From the NCBI GenBank assembly GCA_937918935.1, contig CAKZSI010000031.1, forward strand, positions 1-64,000: a stretch of 64,000 nucleotides of DNA, written 5' to 3'. A program made the position numbers and the translations under genes. Shown here one piece after another: positions 17,065 to 25,303 of the stretch. The DNA is from an uncultured Chloroflexales bacterium (GTDB taxonomy: Bacteria > Chloroflexota > Chloroflexia > Chloroflexales > Chloroflexaceae). The notes beneath the pieces are model-generated. The model was given only the letters and a program-made list of their open reading frames with translations. It was not told the origin of the DNA and searched no databases. The first letter of the stretch is position 1. Every line of letters begins with the position of its first letter.

Positions 17065-17387
17065 GGTATAACTCTATAATGAAAGCGCAGGTGGTGCATC
17101 CAACAGGGCCAGGGCAACATCCGCCTCTGGCGGCGGTAGGGGCGGCTATGGCGCCCACTACGGTCATGGTGCGTTGGTTCTGGTTGCGTAGCGCCAGAAC
17201 CAACGCAACGTATCGAGTCCGGGGCTTGCCCCCAGGACGTTACCCTGGCCCCGGTGCATCCACCGGGTTCTCGGACGGGAGGGTCCGGGAGGTCTGCGCC
17301 CTGCCGGGTTTCCCCCTGCCCCTGCCGCAGTAAGCCATGCGGGGCGACCAGGCTGCCCCGCAGGTTGTGTCAACTATGGTCGGCGCA
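17065..17387. other. 320-base divergent intergenic region
   Basis: Between divergent mobA and the RCK-domain gene. It holds a perfect hairpin at 17170-17207 and a palindrome of the GGGGCnACC type at 17339-17361. AT-rich TATAACTCTATAATG near 17068-17083 could include a promoter for either direction. No coding sequence is convincing. Confidence 0.5.
17170..17207. repeat. perfect 14-bp inverted repeat
   Basis: Arms TGCGTTGGTTCTGG and CCAGAACCAACGCA with a 10-base loop lie mid-gap between divergent genes. It is not followed by a T-run and is not placed after a stop codon, so a terminator is unlikely. Confidence 0.6.
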
Positions 17388-19325
17388 ATGCAAAATCGTG
17401 AGTACGACCCCATCAGTAGCAGCGAGGCCCGTCTACAACGTCTGCTGCGCCGGCGTGAACCACTCTGGCGCCTGGTCGCGGCGAGCATCTACGATGTCTA
17501 CGTGCTGGCTCGTGAGGCCCGCGTCACCCTGATCGGCTTCGCCGTCCTGGCCTGCGTCAACGTCACCTATCTTCTCTTCATCTACGACCACGTCGCCGCA
17601 GGGGTGCGTCCGTTTTCCGTCCTCTCCGCGCTCTACGAGACCATGCGCATGATGTCGCTTGAGACCGACCTTCCCATCCCCGACGGCGATGTGCTCGGCG
17701 ACGTACTGTTTTTTGTCACGCCGCTGCTCGGCCTGGCCCTGCTGTTTCAAGGTATTCTCAACTTCGGGCGCTTTGTGCTCGACAAGGGCAGTCGTCGCGA
17801 GGGCTGGCAGATATCCCTGGCGCGCACCTACCGCAACCACGTGGTAGTGTGCGGCCTTGGCAGCGTCACGTACCGTGTCATTCGCGAGTTGCTCGAAGCT
17901 GGCTACGAGGTGGTGGCCATCGAGCGGGACTGGAACAGCGAGTTCCTCGAAGCCACCCTGGCCCTCAGCGTGCCGGTGATCCACGGCGACGCCCGTAGCC
18001 GCGAGGTGTTGCGCAACGCCGGCATCACCCGGGCCCGCAGCGTCATCGCCGGTCTCAACGACGACCTGGCCAACGTCGAGATCGGCCTCTCGGCGCGCCG
18101 TCTGCGCCCGGGCATCCCGGTCGTGTTGCGGATCTTCAACGACGAACTTGACCTGAACCTGGAGCAAACCTTCGGGCACAACAGCGTGTTCAGCGCCTCG
18201 GCGCTGGCTGCTCCCACGCTGGCCGCCGCGGCCCTGGGACGCTCGATTGCCCATGTGCTGCCCCTGCCACCCCAGTTTAACTACGCCGACGGCGCGCCGC
18301 GCTTCCTGGGGGTGTTGCAGCAGCAGATCGTGCCGGGCAGCGAGTTCGTCGGCCCGCCTGAGGAGCTTGAGGAACGTTTCGAGGTACGGGTGTTGCGCCA
18401 CGTCGCGGGCGGCCCATTACGTCGCAACGGCCCCCAGAATCACCACGCCCCACGGCGCATCGAGTACGGCGACCAGGTCGCCCTTCTCGGCCCCCTCGAC
18501 CAGCTCGAGCGGGTGCGGCTCTTCGACCAGAGCGTTTTGAACCACCGGCAACCCATCGTCGGACTGCGCAGCTTCAGCCTCACGCCCCTGCCCGGCACCG
18601 ACCGGGCCTTCGACACGGTGATCGTCTGCGGACTCGGACGCATTGGCTTCCGTGTCGTACGCGCCCTGTCACTGATGCGCCCGCGCCCGCGCGTCGTCCT
18701 CGTCTACCAGCACCCCGATACCGACCGCGAACTGGTCGAGGATGTGCGCGGGCTGGTTGCCGACCTCTACCAGGGTGACGCCCGTCTCGGAACAGTGCTG
18801 CAGCACGCGGGGATCGAACGCGCCTGCGCGGTGATTGCCGCTACCGGCGACGATCTGACCAACATGCAGATCGGCCTGGCGGCGCGACGCCTGGCGCCCG
18901 ACATTGACCTGGTGTTGCGCGTGTACAATGAGGATCTGGCGGAACGCCTGGAAACCCTCTTCGGCCCCCACACGACCTTCAGCGTACCGGCCCTGGCCGC
19001 GCCGACTCTCACCGCCGCCGCCGTGGTGCAGGGCGTTGACTACGCCATCGAAGTCGCCGAGCAGATCTACTCCACCATCGCGCTGCGCGTAGAGCCAGGC
19101 GACCGCCTGCAAGGACGCACGGTGGCCGAACTCCGTCAGCAACAACGTGTCCTGGTGCTGGCGCTGCGGCGGGCCGAAGAACACGTCAAGGTAACGCTGG
19201 CGACACGGCTGCAGGCCGGCGACGAGGTGGCCGTGTTGATTAACCTGCGCCAGCTCGAACAACTGCACGCCTGGCAGGCGCCACGGCCAATGCGCCGCTT
19301 CCGACGTTTCGCCCCTGTCACGTAG
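17388..19325 (+). CDS. membrane protein with two RCK (TrkA-N/TrkA-C) modules
   Basis: About 645 residues. Two hydrophobic segments (about 46-66 and 103-125) flank a short loop, as in two-TM potassium channels. The loop lacks a TVGYG-like selectivity filter and instead holds YETMRMMSLETDLPIP. Two NAD-binding RCK domains follow, marked by VVVCGLGSVTYRVI (from about 152) and VIVCGLGRIGFRVV (from about 411), each with a TrkA-C-like segment. This resembles channel-like NAD-binding proteins of the Pollux/Castor type. The start is ambiguous: ATGs at 17337, 17376 and 17388 are in frame. I prefer 17388 because the earlier part is repeat DNA. Confidence 0.75.
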   Translation: MQNREYDPISSSEARLQRLLRRREPLWRLVAASIYDVYVLAREARVTLIGFAVLACVNVTYLLFIYDHVAAGVRPFSVLSALYETMRMMSLETDLPIPDGDVLGDVLFFVTPLLGLALLFQGILNFGRFVLDKGSRREGWQISLARTYRNHVVVCGLGSVTYRVIRELLEAGYEVVAIERDWNSEFLEATLALSVPVIHGDARSREVLRNAGITRARSVIAGLNDDLANVEIGLSARRLRPGIPVVLRIFNDELDLNLEQTFGHNSVFSASALAAPTLAAAALGRSIAHVLPLPPQFNYADGAPRFLGVLQQQIVPGSEFVGPPEELEERFEVRVLRHVAGGPLRRNGPQNHHAPRRIEYGDQVALLGPLDQLERVRLFDQSVLNHRQPIVGLRSFSLTPLPGTDRAFDTVIVCGLGRIGFRVVRALSLMRPRPRVVLVYQHPDTDRELVEDVRGLVADLYQGDARLGTVLQHAGIERACAVIAATGDDLTNMQIGLAARRLAPDIDLVLRVYNEDLAERLETLFGPHTTFSVPALAAPTLTAAAVVQGVDYAIEVAEQIYSTIALRVEPGDRLQGRTVAELRQQQRVLVLALRRAEEHVKVTLATRLQAGDEVAVLINLRQLEQLHAWQAPRPMRRFRRFAPVT

Positions 19326-19326
19326 A

Positions 19327-19355
19327 GGGAAGCACTGGCGGTGCCAGTGCTTCCC
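19327..19355. terminator. bidirectional hairpin terminator
   Basis: Perfect 13-bp arms GGGAAGCACTGGC / GCCAGTGCTTCCC with a 3-base loop lie between the stops of two convergent genes (19325 and 19361). Confidence 0.75.
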
Positions 19356-19360
19356 CCTAC

Positions 19361-20302
19361 TCATGCCACCCGGCAATGGAAGGCGCGCGCCTCCGGGCAC
19401 TCCGCCTCGATCAGCGCGCAGAAGACCCGCACCACCTCAGGGTCGAAGAGGGTGCCGGCGTGAGCCTTGAGGTAGCGCAAGGCCCGTTCCTGCGACCAGG
19501 CCCGGCGGTAGGGCCGGTCAGAGCGCAGCGCGTCCCACACATCCACCACGGAAAAGATGCGCGCCGCCAGGGGAATCTGCTCCCCGGCCAGACCCAGGGG
19601 GTACCCGCTGCCGTTCCAGCGTTCGTGGTGGTAATAGGCAATGTCCAGCACGGGGCGCGAGAAGCCGATCGGCGCCAGAAGATCGTAAGCCAGCTCAGGA
19701 TGCCGGCGCATCACCGCCCACTCCTCCTCGGCGAGGGCGCCCGCCTTGCGCAGAATGGCGTCGGGAACCCCGATCTTGCCAATATCGTGCAACATCGCCC
19801 CCTGCCGGATATGCTCCAACTCCTCGCCGTCGATGCCCAGCGCCCGCGCCAGATGCACCGTCAGCGCGGTGACGCGGGCACTATGTTCCTCCGTCTCATG
19901 ATCGCGGAGATCCAGCACCCGCGACCAGCCGGTCAGGGTGGCCTCGGAAAAGGCTCGCAGCGCGCGGTTGGCGCGTTCGAGCGCCTGCCGTTGAACCTCA
20001 AGTTGCGCAACGGCCCGCCGCTCATGTTCGACCACAACGGCAATTACTCTCGTCGCACCAGCAAATAACAGGCCCCCCGTGACGCTCACAAACGCGAGTT
20101 CATGGAGCACGTGGGTCTGCACGGCAGCAGGGTGAAGCGGAGGGAGGCTCATCAGAGACCAGAGCACTGCCAGGGCGACATAGCCAAGCACGAGCAGTCC
20201 CGCCAGGCGGCGCGGGCGCAACCCGCAGCGATCTTGCACCGCTGGAAGCGGTTCGTGGCACACATCCTCAGTGCGCTCGTTCACACGGTTCGCAATCAGC
20301 AC
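19361..20302 (-). CDS. membrane-bound HD-GYP domain protein (cyclic-di-GMP phosphodiesterase-like)
   Basis: About 313 residues from a GTG at 20302. Two hydrophobic segments near the N-terminus (LAGLLVLGYVALAVLWSL and LAFVSVTGGLLFAGATRVIAVVV) anchor it. A short coiled coil leads to an HD-GYP domain with HETEEHSARV, MLHDIGKIGVPD and HHERWNGSGYP, all metal and signature residues present. It probably hydrolyses cyclic di-GMP. The open frame runs much further upstream, but that part is low-quality, so the start was set just before the first membrane segment. It is a second HD-GYP gene in this window. Confidence 0.8.
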   Translation of the reverse strand: MLIANRVNERTEDVCHEPLPAVQDRCGLRPRRLAGLLVLGYVALAVLWSLMSLPPLHPAAVQTHVLHELAFVSVTGGLLFAGATRVIAVVVEHERRAVAQLEVQRQALERANRALRAFSEATLTGWSRVLDLRDHETEEHSARVTALTVHLARALGIDGEELEHIRQGAMLHDIGKIGVPDAILRKAGALAEEEWAVMRRHPELAYDLLAPIGFSRPVLDIAYYHHERWNGSGYPLGLAGEQIPLAARIFSVVDVWDALRSDRPYRRAWSQERALRYLKAHAGTLFDPEVVRVFCALIEAECPEARAFHCRVA

Positions 20303-20962
20303 AGAACCTGATCCTTCCGCCGCGGGTATGCCGCTACCGCGCACAGGAAGCCGTGATGAAGAGCAACGTAGATAGGCGCCGCGCACGACGCATACCCGGA
20401 TCGGCGACCAGGTCGCGGCGTCGTTGGCGCGGGTGCGAGATCCATACACGTATGCGGTTTTCGCAACTTTTATTGTATCATAGGTGGAGGGTATGTGGCA
20501 CACCGGCGCCTTCACACCGGGTTGTGATTTCCCATCCGTGGGGAAACTCGGGTGCACGCGGCCCCCTCGAAGGGCGCTCGTCTGGCGCGGCGAAGCCGCG
20601 CCAGGCAAAGGAATCTTAAGGGGGACCCCGGCCCCTGCTCCCCCGCCGTGACGAAGTCTCGGTGGAGCGCCAACCTTCCGTGAACGAAATACCACCTCCA
20701 GTTATCGTTCTATTGACAGAGATGAACAAAAATGACGGAGATCTCAGCTTCTGTGTATGCCGTTTGTAACGGACTTGCGGTATGATAGGTATACGAGATG
20801 TCGTGATGCGGCGAACAACGTACACCGCGGTACGCGCCCACCGGCACTCATCGCGAAGCTCTGGATTGGGTACCGGAGCGGATCAGCCGACATTCCCCCC
20901 GGCATCGCACCCGGCGTCGCAGCAGCCCGGCTGAACCGGCACCCACAGAAAGGACGCCTGCT
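20303..20962. other. 660-base intergenic region, no gene seen
   Basis: Upstream of two divergent genes. A hairpin CTGGCGCGGC-GAA-GCCGCGCCAG is at 20582-20604. A minus-strand TATGAT at 20477-20482 could serve the HD-GYP gene. AT-rich sequence at 20700-20800 with TTGACA at 20713 and TATGAT at 20781 could hold a promoter for the rightward gene. Short ORFs here lack ribosome sites and family features. Confidence 0.5.
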
Positions 20963-21373
20963 GTGACCGACATCGACATTGAGGCCATGAGCATCGAAGA
21001 GTTAGAACGGCTGCGCGACGCCGTGAACCAGCGTCTGTTGCGGCTGCGCTACAGCAACCGGCATACGTTGCCCGAACTGCTCCGGATGCTGGAGGAACTC
21101 AAGGCGGTGCTCAACGACCAGGGCAAGCATTGGCGCTCACTCGAGCGCTGGCAGTGGATGGACGGTCAGATCCGGTTCTGGCTGAACCCCACCGACCAGG
21201 TCCAGTACCAGTCCGGCTGGTACACTATCGACGAACTCATCCAGTGGTCGCAGGGGTACGGCCCGGTCCTCGTGCGTGAGGAAGAGGAGGAAGAAGAGGA
21301 GGAGATCTGGACTGATGTTGACGGGGTGCGGATTCGCTGGCTCCCCGATGGGACGATGCAGCGGGAGGGTTAG
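20963..21373 (+). CDS. hypothetical acidic protein
   Basis: A 136-residue protein of unknown function. The first half is helical with heptad-like spacing (SIEELERLRDAVNQRLLRLR). The middle is rich in Trp and Gln, and a run of nine glutamates lies near 106-114. It ends in TDVDGVRIRWLPDGTM. The GTG at 20963 follows an AAGGA; an ATG at 20987 is a possible alternative. A strong hairpin follows the stop, so it is probably a separate transcription unit. I do not recognise a family. Confidence 0.6.
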   Translation: MTDIDIEAMSIEELERLRDAVNQRLLRLRYSNRHTLPELLRMLEELKAVLNDQGKHWRSLERWQWMDGQIRFWLNPTDQVQYQSGWYTIDELIQWSQGYGPVLVREEEEEEEEEIWTDVDGVRIRWLPDGTMQREG

Positions 21374-21379
21374 CCGATA

Positions 21380-21409
21380 ACGGGCGGGTGCGTTGGCGCA
21401 CCCGCCCGT
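21380..21409 (+). terminator. GC-rich hairpin
   Basis: Perfect 13-bp arms ACGGGCGGGTGCG / CGCACCCGCCCGT with a 4-base loop begin 7 bases after the stop of the acidic protein gene. There is no T-run. Confidence 0.65.
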
Positions 21410-21490
21410 GCCTGACACCGTCCTCCCGGCGGGTTGCCAGAGGTCCACTCTACGCCCGACCGTCCGCCGCGCACCGGAAGATATGCGCCT

Positions 21491-22258
21491 ATGCGCTCCG
21501 CCCTCTTCGGCCTGTACTTCGACGGCCCGCCCTTTACCCTGTTCTCACTGGCGCACCTGCTTCCCCTGGCCGCGATTGTCCTGATCTGTGCGCTGATTGG
21601 CCTGTTCACCCCGCGCCTGGGTTCGACGGGGCTGGAACGCCTGCGCTGGGGACTGGCGCTCTTCGCCTGCGCCAACTGGATCGGTTGGGACCTGTGGCAA
21701 CTGGCTAATGGGATCTGGAGCCTGACCTACTCCCTCCCCCTGCACCTCTGCACCTTCTCGGTGCCCCTGTCGGCACTGATGCTCGCCACCCGCAACTACC
21801 GTCTCTACGAGGTTCTCTACTTCTGGGGCTTCGCCGGCGGCACGCAGGCCCTGATCACTCCCGACCTTACTGCCAGCGGCTTCAATTTCCCGCACTTCGT
21901 CTACTGGATCTTCTGGACCTCCCACGGGGTCGTTCTCTGGGCCGTGGTGTTCGCCGCCGCCGCCTGGCGCTACCGCCCCACCTGGGGCTCGATTGGCCGT
22001 GTGGCGATCTTCACCGCCCTGTTCGCCCTGGTCGTGGCCCTGGTCAACTGGCTCACGGGCGGGAACTATCTCTTCATCGCCCGCACGCCGGAGTTTCCCT
22101 CGTTGATCGACCATCTTGGCCCCTGGCCCTGGTACATCGTTCCCCTCGTGATGCTCAGTCTCCTCGCCTTCCTGCTTGTCTATCTGCCCTACGCCCTGAG
22201 CGATTGGCTGCGCACGCGCAATCTCCTGACCCCCTCAGGTCGCCTGGGGCAGGAATAG
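21491..22258 (+). CDS. TIGR02206 (YwaF-like) integral membrane protein
   Basis: A 255-residue protein with about seven membrane helices. The conserved features of the YwaF/TIGR02206 family are visible: an N-terminal FTLFSLAHLLPL, the SLPLHLCTFSVPL motif in the third helix region, GFAGGTQALITPDL, and a late NYLFIARTPE followed by WPWYIV. The molecular function of the family is not known. The ATG at 21491 was preferred over the longer frame because the hydrophobic protein starts there. The gap after it holds a dispersed palindrome. Confidence 0.8.
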   Translation: MRSALFGLYFDGPPFTLFSLAHLLPLAAIVLICALIGLFTPRLGSTGLERLRWGLALFACANWIGWDLWQLANGIWSLTYSLPLHLCTFSVPLSALMLATRNYRLYEVLYFWGFAGGTQALITPDLTASGFNFPHFVYWIFWTSHGVVLWAVVFAAAAWRYRPTWGSIGRVAIFTALFALVVALVNWLTGGNYLFIARTPEFPSLIDHLGPWPWYIVPLVMLSLLAFLLVYLPYALSDWLRTRNLLTPSGRLGQE

Positions 22259-22344
22259 GTCAAACGGGGCAACCCTGCTGGCCCACACCTCCCACCGCCA
22301 GGACCGTGAGGCAAAGAGTTTTCCTACACGCTTCCACCAGCAGA

Positions 22345-22376
22345 GGGGTGGGAAAACTGGCTTTCCCCATCCCCCC
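22345..22376. repeat. GGGGAAA-type palindrome
   Basis: GGGGTGGGAAA...TTTCCCCATCCCC, an imperfect copy of the dispersed family, lies between the convergent membrane-protein and murA genes. It may also serve as a terminator. Confidence 0.6.
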
Positions 22377-22382
22377 GCAAAC

Positions 22383-23720
22383 TCACAACACCGTCGCGAC
22401 AGGCACGCGCTCGATGCGCAGGTTCATCTGCGACAGCCGGGGAACCACGTCGCCGTAGCCGCGCTCCAGCAGATGAATACCGCGAATGATCGAGACGCCC
22501 CGGGCGATGGCGGCGGCGATGATATAGGCCAGACCGGCCCGCAGGTCGGGAATGGCAATGATGTTGCCGTCGGCCCGCAGCGGGGTCGGCCCGACGATGA
22601 TGGCGCTATGTTCGTGGTTGCGATCGCGGTAGCGACAGGGCAAGCCCCCGAGGCAACTGGTAGTTAACTGGGTGTTGGCGCCAAGCTGATTCAGGGCCTT
22701 CAGGTAGCCAAAGCGGTTCTCGTAGACGGTCTCGTGGATAATCGAGATCCCGTGGGCCTGGGTGAGCATTACCGCAAAGGGTTGCTGCCAGTCGGTTGAA
22801 AAGCCGGGGTAGACATCGGTCTCCACTACCGTGGGCGAGAGACGTGTGCGGCGAAAGAAGCGCACGGTCTCGGCATCGAGCAATTCGAACCCGCCCCCCA
22901 CCTGCTGGAAGTGGGCCAGAAAGTTGCCGAGAATGTTCGGGTTGATCCCCCGCACGGTAATGTCCCCGTCGGAGGCGCCCGCAAGACAGGCCCACGAAGC
23001 CGCCTCAATTCTGTCACCCAGGATGGGCATGCGCGTGCCGCCCAGGCGCTCAACGCCCTCGATGCGGATCTCCCGGCCCGCCGAGGTGAAGATAACCGCC
23101 CCCATCGCCCGCAGCATGGTGATCAGTTCGATGATTTCCGGTTCGATTGCCGCGTTGGCGATCACCGAGCGTCCCTGCGCCAGAACGCTGAGGAAGAGGC
23201 AGGTTTCAGTGGCGCCGACGCTGGGGTAGGGCAACTCCACCACTGCGCCTTTCAGTCGCCCGCGCCGGCGGGCCATGTAGCCCTCGCCGGTCGTGCTCAC
23301 CTCGCCGCCGAAGCGCTCGATCGCCATCAGGTGGAAATCTACCGGACGCTCACCGATTCGGCAGCCGCCGACGACGGGCACAGCAACCTCTTCGAAACGG
23401 TGGAGCAATGCGCCCAGCAGCAGGATCGGCACCCGGTTGCTGCCCGAGTCTGGAATCGGAACGCGCGAGGTGTGGATGCCCCGCGGGTCAATCCGCAGCC
23501 ACCCTTCCACCACCTGCACCGTGGCGCCGATGGCTTCGATCATGGCGCGGGTAATCGCCACGTCGCCAATCGGTGGGCAGTTGAACAACTCGGACGGTGA
23601 GTCGGCAAGCAGCGCAGCCACCATGGCCTTGGTGGCAAAGTTTTTGGCTCCGAGGCACGTAATTTGCCCCACCACGGGCTCGCCGCCCCGGATGCGATAG
23701 GCCAGTTCCTCTTGCACCAT
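22383..23720 (-). CDS. murA: UDP-N-acetylglucosamine 1-carboxyvinyltransferase
   Basis: A 445-residue enzyme that transfers enolpyruvate from PEP to UDP-GlcNAc, the first committed step of peptidoglycan synthesis. The PEP-binding lysine is in LGAKNFATK (K26). The active-site loop reads VGGCRIGERPVDFH with Cys at 120, so it should be fosfomycin-sensitive in type. It is somewhat longer than the usual 420 residues. The ATG at 23720 follows GAGAGGGT. A TATGAT box on this strand lies about 50 bases upstream. A second paralogue (murAB) elsewhere cannot be excluded. Confidence 0.9.
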   Translation of the reverse strand: MVQEELAYRIRGGEPVVGQITCLGAKNFATKAMVAALLADSPSELFNCPPIGDVAITRAMIEAIGATVQVVEGWLRIDPRGIHTSRVPIPDSGSNRVPILLLGALLHRFEEVAVPVVGGCRIGERPVDFHLMAIERFGGEVSTTGEGYMARRRGRLKGAVVELPYPSVGATETCLFLSVLAQGRSVIANAAIEPEIIELITMLRAMGAVIFTSAGREIRIEGVERLGGTRMPILGDRIEAASWACLAGASDGDITVRGINPNILGNFLAHFQQVGGGFELLDAETVRFFRRTRLSPTVVETDVYPGFSTDWQQPFAVMLTQAHGISIIHETVYENRFGYLKALNQLGANTQLTTSCLGGLPCRYRDRNHEHSAIIVGPTPLRADGNIIAIPDLRAGLAYIIAAAIARGVSIIRGIHLLERGYGDVVPRLSQMNLRIERVPVATVL

Positions 23721-23767
23721 ACCCTCTCTCGCCCAACAACACGGCGCAACGCGCACCGCCTGGGGCG

Positions 23768-23796
23768 ATCATACAGGAAAACACCAGTTCTGTATC
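23768..23796 (-). promoter_or_regulatory. candidate murA promoter
   Basis: On the minus strand GATACA is followed after 17 bases by TATGAT, about 50 bases before the murA start. The -35 match is weak and the -10 match good. Confidence 0.45.
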
Positions 23797-23949
23797 TTAC
23801 ATGTGGATGATATCGTGCAAACCCATCCATCGGTATGTGAGCGTATGCGAAGCTGGCGGATACACCACTAACGTTCTCAGGTTCACTCCAGTAGCTTCGC
23901 TGCCGGAGCAGAGGGTTGGCGCCTGCCCGGATGACGTTGCAACAGACTT

Positions 23950-23958
23950 TGGTATAAT
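23950..23958 (+). promoter_or_regulatory. extended -10 (TGGTATAAT)
   Basis: A perfect TATAAT with the TGn extension lies about 104 bases before the ATG of the small secreted protein. No -35 is evident. Confidence 0.5.
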
Positions 23959-24061
23959 TCTGTCCTGAGGGGCGCGTATGGAGGGCGTAGCCCTGATGAT
24001 TGGCGCATGTCGTTGTGCGGCAAAGCCGCATAGCTGCATGAGGGGACAGGAGATAGAGACC

Positions 24062-24535
24062 ATGGTGCCTTACCGCAGAATCGGCGCACCGTTGCTGATC
24101 CTCATACTGGCTCTTGTGTGTAGCGCTCCTGCGCGTGGCCAACCCAACACAACCCAGGTTTATCTGCCCGTTCTCGCTCGTCCGCCCATCGTCACCGTAC
24201 AGTTCGCAGCCACAGCCAACCGGGAAACCGGTGAGCTGCTCAACCCGGCAACCGAATTTGATGCCGGCCTCGACCTGTTGTGGGTTTCAGTGCGGCTTGA
24301 AGGCTATTCCCCTGGAAGGTTGATGCGCCTTGACTTCACCTACCCCAATGGCGAGAGCCTTTCAGGCAGCAGTCGGACCATCACCGGTCTGGACTTCCGC
24401 TTTACTACTGCCTATTGCCTCACTACGGCTTTTACATGCGATAGTGGACGGGTACCCCTGCCCTCTGGACCTTACACTGCGCGCGTCTTTGTTGACGGGC
24501 AGCAGGTGTCTGAAGCGGTGGCGACCATCCGTTGA
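24062..24535 (+). CDS. small secreted protein of unknown function
   Basis: A 157-residue protein with a signal peptide (LLILILALVCSAPARG, cleavage after ARG likely). It is followed by the motif TQVYLPVL, which is frequent just after the signal peptide of secreted Chloroflexota proteins. The mature part is predicted beta-rich and resembles an extracellular immunoglobulin-like sensor (RLEGYSPGRLMRLDFTYPNGES...GPYTARVFVDGQ). Two cysteines (YCLTTAFTC) may form a disulfide. AGGAGATAGAGACC precedes the ATG. No family is firmly recognised. Base composition is slightly more AT-rich than its neighbours. Confidence 0.65.
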   Translation: MVPYRRIGAPLLILILALVCSAPARGQPNTTQVYLPVLARPPIVTVQFAATANRETGELLNPATEFDAGLDLLWVSVRLEGYSPGRLMRLDFTYPNGESLSGSSRTITGLDFRFTTAYCLTTAFTCDSGRVPLPSGPYTARVFVDGQQVSEAVATIR

Positions 24536-24554
24536 CGTTTGTCTTCCCGTCATA

Positions 24555-24581
24555 GCAGGGCGTGGGGCCGGGTTGCCCTGC
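24555..24581 (+). terminator. weak hairpin after the secreted-protein gene
   Basis: 7-bp arms GCAGGGC/GCCCTGC enclose a 13-base loop, 20 bases past the stop, with a TTCTTGCT stretch shortly after. Confidence 0.4.
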
Positions 24582-24682
24582 GCCCTTCTTGCTGGTACTG
24601 TGTGACATAACGGATGTGTGGTCGAAACGCAGCTATGTCATGGCTTCAGGAAGCGCTCGGCACAGTTGAGTGCACCGAAGGT

Positions 24683-25123
24683 TTACCTTTTGCCTGGCAC
24701 CTTCCGCCGTGGTCCAGCCTCAAGCAGAGCAAACACCCCCCGCCAGCCGCCCAGGATTACCAGTGCCACAAGAAATGTGATGACGTAAAATGAGATAGGG
24801 CTGAAGCGCCCGATCAAGATTGCGCGGAATACCGCCCCGAGGATCAGCCCGCCCGTCCAGCCGAGCAAGGTGGTGAGCAGCATGGTGCCAGGCCCCCGCG
24901 TGCGCGCCGGAGTGTAGGCCCCGGCCAGACTCGCGGCGATCAGCCAGCCGAGGATGAAGGGCGCAGCCGTGCGCGCCACCTCCAGTATGGCCCCTGGTCC
25001 CGCATCCTCGCCGTGGCTGCGCCGCCCAATGGCAGCGAACACCAGTAAGGCGACAATGTCACCCGCCACGAGGATGGCCATGCGCCGACCCGATGCACGC
25101 AACTCGGTTTGATGTGTCGCCAT
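24683..25123 (-). CDS. DUF3054 membrane protein
   Basis: A 146-residue protein with four predicted membrane helices. The DUF3054 pattern is present: DIVALLVFAAIGRRSHGED early, APFILGWLIAA, and a later AVFRAILIGR followed by SFYVITFLVAL. The family is widespread in Actinobacteria and Chloroflexota and has no known biochemical role. The start at 25123 follows a GGGAGCCACACC leader. A TATAAT box on this strand lies about 32 bases upstream. It is divergent from the photolyase gene. Confidence 0.75.
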   Translation of the reverse strand: MATHQTELRASGRRMAILVAGDIVALLVFAAIGRRSHGEDAGPGAILEVARTAAPFILGWLIAASLAGAYTPARTRGPGTMLLTTLLGWTGGLILGAVFRAILIGRFSPISFYVITFLVALVILGGWRGVFALLEAGPRRKVPGKR

Positions 25124-25303
25124 GGTGTGGCTCCCTTCTGTGGGTGAATGCTTGCTATTATACGCTCTCTTGCCCCAGGGTACGGGGAAACCCCGGATCG
25201 ATGCGACGTCCGCCTCCGGCAGCGGGTTCGGGGCGGCCGGGCCGCCCCGGGGGTTGTAGATGCTACCGCGCCCACAGGTTCCGTTGCTGTCCAGGAGTGA
25301 CCT

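Larger units (their letters stand above)
23721..24061. other. 340-base divergent promoter region
   Basis: Between murA and a small secreted-protein gene. Promoter-like sequences face both ways: 23768-23796 on the minus strand and 23950-23958 on the plus strand. A small hairpin (TGCGGC-AAA-GCCGCA) lies at about 24016-24030 in the rightward leader. No gene is visible. Confidence 0.5.
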
